From: Clostridia bacterium
GTDB taxonomy: Bacteria > Bacillota > Clostridia > Oscillospirales > CAG-272
Direction of reading: 5' to 3'
Assembly (NCBI GenBank): GCA_017407375.1
Contig: JAFQWT010000176.1
Span: forward strand, 1 to 14,824
DNA length: 14,824 nucleotides
Every line of letters begins with the position of its first letter. The stretch's first letter is position 1. The translations under genes were made by a program, and so were the position numbers. Below are positions 6,174 through 13,932 of this stretch, piece by piece. The notes beneath the pieces are model-generated. The model searched no databases. It was not told the origin of the DNA and was given only the letters and a program-made list of their open reading frames with translations.

Positions 6174-7478
6174 TTATTCCTCCTCCGCGGGGGCTTTGGC
6201 CGCGGCGGGCTTTTTTCCTTTCTTCTTTTTTACCTTGCCCGAGGGGGCACCAAGGTCAATGCCCTCCGTGACGCAGATCGGCACCACGGTGGAGGGGTCA
6301 CGGTAAAGGACACGGTTTCTGAACTGCGCCGGCACGGGCGAGAAGTCCTCGCTCCGCTCGGCCAGCTTATCGTGCCAGGTGTTGTAAAACTCGGTGAAGC
6401 GTCCCTCATCGAGAGCGTCGCGGATCTTTTGCATCAGCTCGTTGTAGAAATAGAGGTTGTGAAGCACGGCAAGGCGCATCCCCAGCAGCTCCCGCGCCTT
6501 GAAGAGGTGGCGGATGTAGGAGCGCGTGTAGCGGCGGCACACAGGGCAGCCGCAGGCCTCGTCGATCGGCTTTTCATCGGCGTAATACTGCTCGTTATTA
6601 ATATTCATCTTCCCGTGCCAGGTAAAGAGGTTCCCGTGGCGGGCATTGCGCGAGGGCATCACGCAGTCAAAAAAGTCAACGCCGCGGTAGACGGCCTCAA
6701 GAATGTTCTGCGGGGTGCCAACACCCATCAGGTAGCGCGGCTTGTGCGTGGGCATATGGGGCTCCACCGCCTCAATGATGCGGTACATCTCCTCGGCCTC
6801 CTCCCCAACGGCCAGACCGCCGATGGCGTAGCCGTCGAGGTCGATCTCCGCGGTGCGGCACATATTCTCAATGCGCAGGTCGGCAAAGGTGCTGCCCTGG
6901 TTGATGCCGAAGAGCATCTGGTGGGGGTTGACGGTATCGGGGAGGGAGTTCAGGCGCTCCAGCTCGTTCTTACTGCGGCGGAGCCAACGGAGCGTGCGCT
7001 CACTGGAGGCCTTGGCGTACTCGTAGGTCGTGGGGTTCTCCACGCACTCGTCAAACGCCATCGCAATGGTCGAGCCGATGTTGGACTGGATCCGCATGCT
7101 CTCCTCGGGCCCCATGAAGATCTTTTTCCCATCCATGTGGGAGTTGAACCACACGCCCTCCTCGTAGATCTTGCGGATCTTGGCGAGGGAAAAGACCTGG
7201 AACCCGCCCGAATCGGTGAGGATGGGACGGTCCCAGTTGAAAAATTTGTGAAGGCCGCCCATGGTGCGGATCAGCTCGTCCCCCGGGCGGATGTGCAGGT
7301 GATAGGTGTTGGACAGCTCGACCTGACAGCCGATCTCCTTAAGGTCGGCCGTGGAGATGCCCCCCTTAACGGCGGCCGAGGTGCCGACGTTCATAAACAC
7401 GGGCGTTTCGATCACGCCGTGGATGGTGGTCATACGCCCGCGGCGGGCCTTGCCCTCGGTCTTTAAAAGCTCAAACAT
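6174..7478 (-). CDS. tgt: tRNA-guanine transglycosylase (queuine tRNA-ribosyltransferase)
   Basis: TGT exchanges the guanine at position 34 of GUN-anticodon tRNAs for the queuosine precursor preQ1. General acid Asp89 is in LTDSGGF, nucleophile Asp271 in FDCVMPSRNARHG, and zinc is held by Cys309, Cys311 and Cys314 (ACGCPVC) with His340 (AVLHNLYFY); spacing follows the Zymomonas enzyme. The fold ends near residue 375. The remainder to 434 is an extension with a lysine run followed by Ala/Pro/Glu, not part of the catalytic core. GGAGG lies 5 nt before the ATG. The start is 11 nt after the mutL stop, and the gene is followed after 10 nt by GH2, so it is co-transcribed. No queA or preQ1 synthesis gene is in the window. 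Confidence 0.97.
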   Translation of the reverse strand: MFELLKTEGKARRGRMTTIHGVIETPVFMNVGTSAAVKGGISTADLKEIGCQVELSNTYHLHIRPGDELIRTMGGLHKFFNWDRPILTDSGGFQVFSLAKIRKIYEEGVWFNSHMDGKKIFMGPEESMRIQSNIGSTIAMAFDECVENPTTYEYAKASSERTLRWLRRSKNELERLNSLPDTVNPHQMLFGINQGSTFADLRIENMCRTAEIDLDGYAIGGLAVGEEAEEMYRIIEAVEPHMPTHKPRYLMGVGTPQNILEAVYRGVDFFDCVMPSRNARHGNLFTWHGKMNINNEQYYADEKPIDEACGCPVCRRYTRSYIRHLFKARELLGMRLAVLHNLYFYNELMQKIRDALDEGRFTEFYNTWHDKLAERSEDFSPVPAQFRNRVLYRDPSTVVPICVTEGIDLGAPSGKVKKKKGKKPAAAKAPAEEE

Positions 7479-7489
7479 ACTCTCCTCCG

Positions 7490-9418
7490 TCAGTGCTGGA
7501 TGCGGTTAAACTCACGGTCCAAGCGGTGCTTGGTCATCGTAAAGGCGATCGGCCGTCCGTGCGGGCAGACCGTGATATCGGGGCGGGAAAGGACGCGCTC
7601 ACAAAGCCACCTGACGTGCGCCTCGTCGTAATGCCGTCCTCCCTTGATGGCGGCCTTACAGGCGACCTGCCACAGGGCGCGCTCACGGCGGCTGCCCTCG
7701 GCGGTGGCGGGGTTGCCCGTCCCCTCGGAAAGCGAGGCCAGCATCTCGGTAAAGAGCGCCGCGGCGGCCTCGGGCTCCACGGCCGCGGGAATGGCATCGA
7801 CCGTGGCACCGCTTTGCGTCATCTCGTAGGAAAAGCCGACCGAGAGAAGGTCCTCGCGGTATTCCTCCGCGGCGCCGCGCTCGGTGGCGGTGAGATGCAG
7901 GGAAAGCGGCAGGAGCAGCCCCTGCGAGGCGCTCTTCCCTCCCGCGCGCTGCTCGGCAAGCAGGTCCTCAAAGAGGAGGCGCTCGTGGGCGGCGTGCTTA
8001 TCAATGACAAGAAGCTCCTCGCCCCGCTCGACGAGAACGTAGGTCGAGAAGGCCTCACCGATGACGGTAAAGGGCGTGGCCACGGCGGCGGGGGCCTCTG
8101 CGGGGGCCTCGGGCGTGGGTGGGGGTGCGGGCGCAGGGGTAGGCACCTCCCTCTCGGGTGCGGGCGCACCGCCGTAGGTAAAGACGGGCGCCGAGGCCAC
8201 CGAGGGGGCGGCGGCCCGCTCCCTCTCGGCGCAGTCGGCAAGGATACGGAGAGAGTCGCGGGGGGAAAGCTCCCTTGCCGCAGGCGCGGGAGCGGCAGGC
8301 GCCGACGGGGTCACCGAGGGCGAGGGCGCCGGCGTGCGCGGCGGCAGCTCAATACGGATCGGCTCGCTCTTCGGGACGGTGTTCTGGCGGAGGGTGGGGG
8401 CCGCGGGGGGGGTACGCTCAGGGCGGTAGGCCGCCTCGGTCAGGGCGCCGCGCACCGCGTGATAGACGATCTCAAAGACGGGGCGCTCATCGGAAAAGCG
8501 AATCTCAATCTTGGCGGGGTGGACGTTGACGTCCACGGCGCCGGGGGCCAGAGTGAGGAAGAGCGCCGCCGACGGGAATTTGCCGGGGGCGATATAGGAG
8601 GTAAAGGCCTGCTCGAGGGCGGCCTGCATGGTCTTACTGCGGACGTAACGGCCGTTGATGAAGAAGCTCTGGCGGTTGCGGGTGCCCGCCACGTTATCGC
8701 TGCGACCCACGTAGCCCGTGAGCGTCATGCCCGACATCTCGCCCTTCACGGGGAGCATCTTTTTGGCAAATTCGCGCCCCTCCACGGCGTGAAGGACGCC
8801 GAGGACGTCTCCGTCCCCCGGGGTGGAAAAGCGCGTGGTGCCGTCCACGATCAGGGTAAGGGCGACCTCGGGATGCGAGAGGGCGACCTTCTCAGCGTAG
8901 GCGGTGGCGGCCTGCGCCTCCGTGACGTCCTTTTTTAAGAACTTGCGGCGGGCGGGAACGTTGCCGAACAGCTCCTTGACAAGCACGGTGGTGCCCACAC
9001 GGCAGCCGACCTCCGAGACCTCGGTGATCTTACCGTACTCGCTGACAAGCAGGGTGCCGCACTCGGCCTCCCCCGTCCTTGTGACAATCTCCATGACCGA
9101 AACGCCCGCAATGGCGGCCAGGGCCTCCCCACGGAAGCCCAGCGTCAGGATCTCGTCAAGATCCTCGGCGTTCTTTATCTTGCTGGTGGCGTGGCGCTGC
9201 AGGGCCACGGGCAGGTCCTCCGAGGCGATGCCGCAGCCGTTATCGCTGACGCGGAGCAGCCCCACGCCCCCGCGCCCGACCTCCGCGGTGATGGCGGTGG
9301 CGCCCGCATCGATGGCGTTTTCGAGAAGCTCCTTCAGCACCGAGGCGGGGCGGTCCACCACCTCGCCCGCGGCGATCAGGTTGGCGACCTCCTCGGAAAG
9401 CAGGTTGATCTTACCCAT
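7490..9418 (-). CDS. mutL: DNA mismatch repair protein MutL, endonuclease type
   Basis: A 642-residue MutL that links mismatch-bound MutS to strand removal. The GHKL ATPase domain is at about 1-330, with ENAIDAGAT (33-41), DNGCGI (59-64) and GFRGEAL (94-100). A linker rich in Pro and Ala fills about 335-448. The C-terminal dimerization domain carries the metal-binding nuclease motif as DKHAAHERLLFE (473-484), plus ACK (586-588) and CPHGRP (618-623). The usual form of the first motif begins DQHA; Lys replaces Gln here. MutL proteins with this domain nick DNA themselves, as in bacteria without MutH. AAGGAG lies 5-6 nt before the ATG. The gene starts 18 nt after mutS and is followed by tgt. Confidence 0.97.
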   Translation of the reverse strand: MGKINLLSEEVANLIAAGEVVDRPASVLKELLENAIDAGATAITAEVGRGGVGLLRVSDNGCGIASEDLPVALQRHATSKIKNAEDLDEILTLGFRGEALAAIAGVSVMEIVTRTGEAECGTLLVSEYGKITEVSEVGCRVGTTVLVKELFGNVPARRKFLKKDVTEAQAATAYAEKVALSHPEVALTLIVDGTTRFSTPGDGDVLGVLHAVEGREFAKKMLPVKGEMSGMTLTGYVGRSDNVAGTRNRQSFFINGRYVRSKTMQAALEQAFTSYIAPGKFPSAALFLTLAPGAVDVNVHPAKIEIRFSDERPVFEIVYHAVRGALTEAAYRPERTPPAAPTLRQNTVPKSEPIRIELPPRTPAPSPSVTPSAPAAPAPAARELSPRDSLRILADCAERERAAAPSVASAPVFTYGGAPAPEREVPTPAPAPPPTPEAPAEAPAAVATPFTVIGEAFSTYVLVERGEELLVIDKHAAHERLLFEDLLAEQRAGGKSASQGLLLPLSLHLTATERGAAEEYREDLLSVGFSYEMTQSGATVDAIPAAVEPEAAAALFTEMLASLSEGTGNPATAEGSRRERALWQVACKAAIKGGRHYDEAHVRWLCERVLSRPDITVCPHGRPIAFTMTKHRLDREFNRIQH

Positions 9419-9436
9419 AGTGTCTCCTTTGGGATG

Positions 9437-12061
9437 TCAGTCCTTGAGCATCTTCTTCAGCTCAAAGAGAAGATTCATGGCCTCAATGGGCGTTAAGGTG
9501 TTGAGATCCACGGCGCGGATCCTGTCGGCGGCCTCGTCGGCCTCGCTTCTCTGCACCGTGCTGAAAAGGTCGGGCGTTGCGGCCTCCGCGCGGGGGGCGG
9601 CGGGGCGGGGCGCGCCCACACCCTCCTCGATATCCGAGAGGATCTTTTTGGCGCGGCGGACAACGTCTGCGGGAATTCCCGCGAGCTTTGCGACCTCGAT
9701 ACCGTAGCTATCGTCGGTGGCGCCGCGGACGATCTTACGGAGGAAGATGATGCCGTCCCCGCGCTTTTTGGCGGCGATGTTGTAGTTGACGATGCCGGGC
9801 AGCTCGCCCTCCAGCGACGTCAGCTCATGGTAGTGCGTGGCAAAGAGGGTGCGCGCGCCGATCTTCTTATGCGTGTATTCCGCCACGGCGCGGGCAATGG
9901 ACATGCCGTCGTAGGTCGAGGTGCCGCGGCCGACCTCATCGTAAATGATGAGCGAGCGGGCGGTGGCATTCTCAAGGATATGCGCGACCTCGTTCATCTC
10001 AAGCATAAAGGTGGACTGCCCCGAGGCAAGGTCGTCCGAGGCGCCCACACGGGTAAAGATCTTGTCGGCAATGCCGATGACCGCCTCGCGCGCCGGCACA
10101 AAGGAGCCGATCTGCGCCATCAGGGTGATGAGCGCCACCTGGCGCATATAGGTGGATTTACCCGCCATGTTCGGGCCGGTGATAAGATAGAGGCGGTCAC
10201 GCTCGGTATCCAGGAGGGTATCGTTCGGGACGAAGTAGCTGTCCTTCACAAAGCGCTCGACCACCGGGTGGCGCCCGTCCCGAATGGTGAGCTCACCGCT
10301 CGTCTCGATCTCGGGGCAGACGTAATGGTTCTTCGTGGCGACCTCGGCAAGCGAGAGATAGCAGTCGAGGGCGGCAAGGCGGGCGGCCGTGTCCTGGATG
10401 CGGGCGGCGGCCTCCGCGGTCTTAAGGCGCAGGGCGGTAAAGAGCTCGTACTCCAGGGCCGCCAGCTTATCGGCGGCGCCCAGCACCGTGGTCTCCATCT
10501 CCTTCAGCTGCTCGGTGATGTAGCGCTCACAGTTCGTCAGCGTTTGCTTTCTTATGTAGCGGTCGGGCACCTCGGCAACGTTCGATTTCGTGACCTCAAT
10601 GTAATAGCCGAAGACCTTGTTGTAGCCAACGCGCAGGCCCTTGATGCCCGTGGCCTCACGCTCGCGGGTCTCGATCTCCTCGATCCAGCCCTTGCCGTTC
10701 TCGCGCACGCCGCGCAGGTAATCCACGTCCGCGTTGTACCCCTCGCGGATCATGCCGCCCTCCCGCACCGTGAAGGGGGGATTTTCCACAATGGCGGCCT
10801 CAATGGTCTCGTAAACGTCGTACAGCGGGTCAAAGCCGCGGCAAAGCTCCGTAAGCCCGTCACTCCGACACCCCTCAAGGAGTGAAAGAAGGACGGGAAG
10901 CTCGGCAACACTCGTGGCGATGGCGCGCAGGTCGCGGGCGGAGGCGGAGCCGTACACCACACGGGCCGAGAGGCGCTCAAGGTCGAGGACGTGCGAGAGC
11001 AGCTCCCGCAGCTCCTCACGGAGCATATAGTCGCCCGCCAGCTCACCGACCGCGCTCTGGCGGCGGCGGATGCCCCCCACCGAAACGAGGGGACGGAGCA
11101 CCCAGGAGCGGAGCAGGCGCGCGCCCATCGCGGTCTTGGTCTTGTCCAGCACCCAAAGGAGCGAGCCGCGCTTTTCCTTGGAGCGCATGGTCTCGCAAAG
11201 CTCCAGGTTGCGGCGCGTGGCCAGGTCAAGCTCCATAAACTGGCCGTCCGAATAGACGGTCAGCTCACGGGCAAAGGTCGGCTCACACTTCTGGGTCTCG
11301 CGGATATAGGAAAGAAGCGCACCCACGGCGAGAAGGAGGCAGTCGCCCCCCAGCTCCCGCGCGCGCTCGCCAAAGCAAAGCTCGCACTCACGGCGGGCGG
11401 TCTCAGGGTCAAAAAGGCGGGTGGCGCGGTCCTCGATGCGTGTGGAAAAGCGCTCCTCAAGAAAGGCCGCGACCTCAAGGCACCCCTCCCGCGGAACGTT
11501 GATGACCGCCTCCCGCGGGGCAAACACGCCAAGCTCGTTCGTCAGGCGGGCAAGGCGGTCCTCCCCCTCGATGAGGGTGGCGCTCACCTGGCCCGTGGAA
11601 ACGTCAACAAACGCAAGGCCAACGCCGGTCTGTCCGTACGCGAGGGCGGCAAGGTAATTGTTGCGCCCCTCCGGAAGGACGGTGGCATCGGTGACGGTGC
11701 CGGGGGTGACCACGCGGACAACCTCACGGCGTACGATCCCCTTGGCGGCCGAGGGGTCCTCGGTCTGCTCACAGACGGCGACCTTATAGCCAAGCTCCAC
11801 GAGCTTACCGATGTAGACGTCCGCCTTATGGAAGGGGACGCCGCACATCGCGGCACGCAGGCCGTCCCCACAGTCCCGCCCCGTGAGCGTCAGCTCCAGG
11901 TCGCGCGAGACGGCAACGGCGTCCTCAAAAAAGCACTCGAAGAAATCGCCAAGGCGATAAAGCAGGATATGATCGGCGTACTGCCCCTTGATCTCGAGGT
12001 ACTGTGACATCATGGGCGACGGGTTTTGCAGCTCCGCCGCCACCGAAAGAACGTTCGACAT
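9437..12061 (-). CDS. mutS: DNA mismatch repair protein MutS
   Basis: With the start at 12061 this is an 874-residue MutS, close to the usual bacterial length. It recognizes mismatches through Phe40 and Glu42 in GDFFECFFEDA. The ATPase has Walker A GPNMAGKST (629-637), Walker B with DEVGRGTSTYDG (708-719) and ATHYHEL (741-747). The C-terminus after about 815 is variable, with a Pro/Ala-rich stretch and a short helical tail. The frame stays open back to an ATG at 12142, but those 27 codons overlap the upstream gene, encode an Ala/Pro/Thr-rich stretch unlike MutS, and have no ribosome site. The ATG at 12061 follows the upstream stop after 1 nt (TGAG-ATG). No strong Shine-Dalgarno is visible, so translation is probably coupled to the upstream gene. 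Confidence 0.97.
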   Translation of the reverse strand: MSNVLSVAAELQNPSPMMSQYLEIKGQYADHILLYRLGDFFECFFEDAVAVSRDLELTLTGRDCGDGLRAAMCGVPFHKADVYIGKLVELGYKVAVCEQTEDPSAAKGIVRREVVRVVTPGTVTDATVLPEGRNNYLAALAYGQTGVGLAFVDVSTGQVSATLIEGEDRLARLTNELGVFAPREAVINVPREGCLEVAAFLEERFSTRIEDRATRLFDPETARRECELCFGERARELGGDCLLLAVGALLSYIRETQKCEPTFARELTVYSDGQFMELDLATRRNLELCETMRSKEKRGSLLWVLDKTKTAMGARLLRSWVLRPLVSVGGIRRRQSAVGELAGDYMLREELRELLSHVLDLERLSARVVYGSASARDLRAIATSVAELPVLLSLLEGCRSDGLTELCRGFDPLYDVYETIEAAIVENPPFTVREGGMIREGYNADVDYLRGVRENGKGWIEEIETREREATGIKGLRVGYNKVFGYYIEVTKSNVAEVPDRYIRKQTLTNCERYITEQLKEMETTVLGAADKLAALEYELFTALRLKTAEAAARIQDTAARLAALDCYLSLAEVATKNHYVCPEIETSGELTIRDGRHPVVERFVKDSYFVPNDTLLDTERDRLYLITGPNMAGKSTYMRQVALITLMAQIGSFVPAREAVIGIADKIFTRVGASDDLASGQSTFMLEMNEVAHILENATARSLIIYDEVGRGTSTYDGMSIARAVAEYTHKKIGARTLFATHYHELTSLEGELPGIVNYNIAAKKRGDGIIFLRKIVRGATDDSYGIEVAKLAGIPADVVRRAKKILSDIEEGVGAPRPAAPRAEAATPDLFSTVQRSEADEAADRIRAVDLNTLTPIEAMNLLFELKKMLKD

Positions 12062-12062
12062 C

Positions 12063-12455
12063 TCAGTGGCAGCCGCTGCAGCTGGCGCAGTCGTGGTTGC
12101 AGCCGGGGGTCTCGCCAAAGGTGTAGAAGGAGAGGTCGGCATTCACGGCCGACATCAGCTCGTTGACCGCGCCCTGCGCCTCCTCAAGGGCCAGGTAAAC
12201 GGGGTTCGAGCGGATGGTGTCGGCAAGCTCGGTAACGCGGGTGTTGAGCGCATCGGCCGAGCGGCTCTCCTCCTCGGTGGGGTCGGGCTTGGCATACAGC
12301 TCCCCAAGGAGGGTGCGCGCCGTGCGGTACTCGGCCAAAAGTCCCGAAAGCTCCGCATCGGCATCGTAGGCCGCCTTGGCGGCGTTGAAGGTGATCACAG
12401 CGCTTTCCTTGGCCAGCGTTTCCCCAAGGAGCTTTGCGGCTTCCTTAACAGTCAT
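12063..12455 (-). CDS. YlbF/YmcA (RicA/RicF) family protein with Cys-rich tail
   Basis: A 130-residue helical protein. Residues 1-110 resemble the YlbF/YmcA family; SNPVYLALEEAQGAVNEL (83-100) is the most typical stretch. The C-terminus carries Cys119, Cys123, Cys126 and Cys129, spaced CX3CX2CX2CH, which could hold an Fe-S cluster. In Bacillus subtilis, RicA (YmcA), RicF (YlbF) and RicT (YaaT) form a complex carrying [4Fe-4S] clusters that affects RNA maturation and MiaB activity, and ymcA lies directly downstream of miaB. Here the ATG overlaps the miaB stop by 4 nt (ATGA), with GAGG 7 nt upstream inside miaB, so the two proteins are probably made together. Position argues for RicA; I cannot separate RicA from RicF by sequence alone, so no symbol is given. 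Confidence 0.82.
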   Translation of the reverse strand: MTVKEAAKLLGETLAKESAVITFNAAKAAYDADAELSGLLAEYRTARTLLGELYAKPDPTEEESRSADALNTRVTELADTIRSNPVYLALEEAQGAVNELMSAVNADLSFYTFGETPGCNHDCASCSGCH

Positions 12456-13846
12456 TTTGTATCCTCACTTTCCTTGACCGTGCCGTACATGGCATACGCA
12501 TCGGCGCGGTCGATATGTACAGTTTTCCATTCCCCGACGTCCGCGGGGGTGGCCTTAAGGTGAACGAGCTTGCCGCCCTCCGTCCTTCCCGAATAGAGCT
12601 CGGGGTTCTTCGAGGGCCCGTCCACCAGAACGCGGAGGGTCCTGCCCTCATAGGTCTTTCCGATCTCGGCCGATATGGAGGTCTGAAGGTCGAGAAGGCG
12701 GCGCATACGGTCGGCCCTCACCTCCTCGGAGAGGTACCCCTCCATGGTGGCGGCGGGGGTGCCGCGGCGGCGCGAATACAGGAAGGAATAGACCATATCG
12801 TAGCGGACGGTGCGAAGGACGTTGAGGGTGGCCTCAAAGTCCTCCTCGGTCTCCCCGGGAAAGCCCACGATGATGTCGCTCGTCAGGACGATGCCGGGGC
12901 GCGCGGCGCGGAGCTTGTCCACCGTGGCGAGGTAGCGCGCCGTATCGTAGCGGCGGTTCATCGCGCGAAGGATGCGGTCGCTCCCCGACTGCAGGGGGAG
13001 GTGGAAGGCAGGGGCGATCTTCTCCTCCCTGCCGATGACCTCGATCAGGCGGTCGGAAACGTCCTTCGGGTGGCTCGTCATAAACCGGATGATGAAATCT
13101 CCGTCCACACGGGCCAGGCGGCTGAGCAGGGTGGCAAAATCGCATTCGCCCGCGTAGGAATTGACGTTTTGGCCAAGCAGCAGGATCTCACGGGCGCCGC
13201 CCTCGGCCAGGGCGCGCACCTCGCTAAGGATCGCCTCGGCCGAGCGGCTCCGCTCACGGCCGCGGGTATAGGGCACGATGCAATAGGAGCAGAAGTTGTT
13301 GCAGCCGTACATGATGCTGACCGAGGCACGGCGGCTGTCACGGCGGCAGGGGGGGATCCCCTCCGCAAGGGTCGCCTCCTCGGTACGGAGGAAGGAGCGC
13401 CCCCCGCCCGAAAGCCGCTTGGCAATGGCCTCCGGCAGACGGGCAAGCGAGGCGGGGTCGAGCGTGACGTCCACGTAAGGATAGCTCTTTTTCAGCTCCT
13501 CAAGGCGATGCTCCTCGGCCGCCATGCAGCCGACTACGCCGATGAGGGCGCCGTTTTTCTTTTTATGGTGCTGAAGACCGCCGATGATCGAGAGCACCTT
13601 TTTCTCGGCGTGCTCCCGCACGGCGCAGGTATTGACAAGAAGGAGGGCGGCCTCCTCGGGTGTCTCCACGGGGCGGTAGCCCATCATGGAGGCAAGCCCC
13701 AAAAGCTTTTCGCTGTCGGCCTCGTTCTGCTGGCAGCCAAAGGTCAGGACAAACACGCCAAGGGGCTCCCCGCGCCGGGCCCTTTTTTCATTTTCACGGC
13801 GGACGTCCTCCATCGCGCCGAGGGGTAGGGATACGCTATCCGACAT
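12452..13846 (-). CDS. miaB: tRNA-2-methylthio-N6-dimethylallyladenosine synthase MiaB
   Basis: MiaB is a radical SAM methylthiotransferase that converts i6A37 to ms2i6A37 in tRNAs reading codons that begin with U. Counting from the longest possible start (13864), Cys44, Cys80 and Cys113 hold the auxiliary cluster in the N-terminal domain, Cys188, Cys192 and Cys195 (CNNFCSYC) hold the radical SAM cluster, and a TRAM domain for tRNA binding fills about 400-465. I place the start at 13846: GGAG (13856-13859) lies 9 nt upstream, and the predicted promoter leaves a leader of about 27 nt. The ATG at 13864 has no ribosome site and would be only about 9 nt from the predicted transcription start; using it adds six residues. 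This is the first gene of the long - strand operon. Confidence 0.96.
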   Translation of the reverse strand: MSDSVSLPLGAMEDVRRENEKRARRGEPLGVFVLTFGCQQNEADSEKLLGLASMMGYRPVETPEEAALLLVNTCAVREHAEKKVLSIIGGLQHHKKKNGALIGVVGCMAAEEHRLEELKKSYPYVDVTLDPASLARLPEAIAKRLSGGGRSFLRTEEATLAEGIPPCRRDSRRASVSIMYGCNNFCSYCIVPYTRGRERSRSAEAILSEVRALAEGGAREILLLGQNVNSYAGECDFATLLSRLARVDGDFIIRFMTSHPKDVSDRLIEVIGREEKIAPAFHLPLQSGSDRILRAMNRRYDTARYLATVDKLRAARPGIVLTSDIIVGFPGETEEDFEATLNVLRTVRYDMVYSFLYSRRRGTPAATMEGYLSEEVRADRMRRLLDLQTSISAEIGKTYEGRTLRVLVDGPSKNPELYSGRTEGGKLVHLKATPADVGEWKTVHIDRADAYAMYGTVKESEDTK

Positions 13847-13855
13847 CGTTTTACG

Positions 13856-13860
13856 CTCCG
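13856..13860 (-). promoter_or_regulatory. Ribosome binding site deciding the miaB start
   Basis: CGGAG on the - strand lies 9 nt before the ATG at 13846 and only 1 nt after the in-frame ATG at 13864-13862. It therefore favours the downstream start, giving a protein beginning MSDSVSLPL. Confidence 0.6.
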
Positions 13861-13879
13861 TCATATTCTTTACTTATAA

Positions 13880-13908
13880 ATCATATCATAAAACTATAAG
13901 AAAAGCAA
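13880..13908 (-). promoter_or_regulatory. Putative sigma-A promoter of the miaB-mutSL-tgt operon
   Basis: On the - strand, TTGCTT (13903-13908) and TATGAT (13880-13885) are separated by 17 nt. The -10 box matches the consensus at 5 of 6 positions and the -35 box at 3 of 6. An overlapping second TATGAT lies at 13885-13890. The region is strikingly AT-rich compared with its surroundings. Transcription should begin near 13873. This is the only clear promoter-like stretch on the - strand of the window. Confidence 0.65.
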
Positions 13909-13932
13909 TAGGGCGTAAGGAAAAAACCTCGG

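Noticed and set aside
7493..8938. Long + strand open frame (481 codons) opposite mutL, with similar ones opposite tgt (6099-7466), GH2 (4379-5635), mutS (9827-10885, 10991-12007) and miaB (12515-13828)
   Set aside because: These are mirror frames of GC-rich genes. Their translations are low-complexity, rich in Gly, Arg, Ala, Val and His, show no family motif, and have no ribosome sites, while the - strand frames encode clear conserved proteins.
12062..12142. Longer MutS start at ATG 12142
   Set aside because: The 27 extra codons overlap the upstream gene, lack a ribosome site, and encode an Ala/Pro/Thr-rich stretch that does not resemble MutS N-termini.
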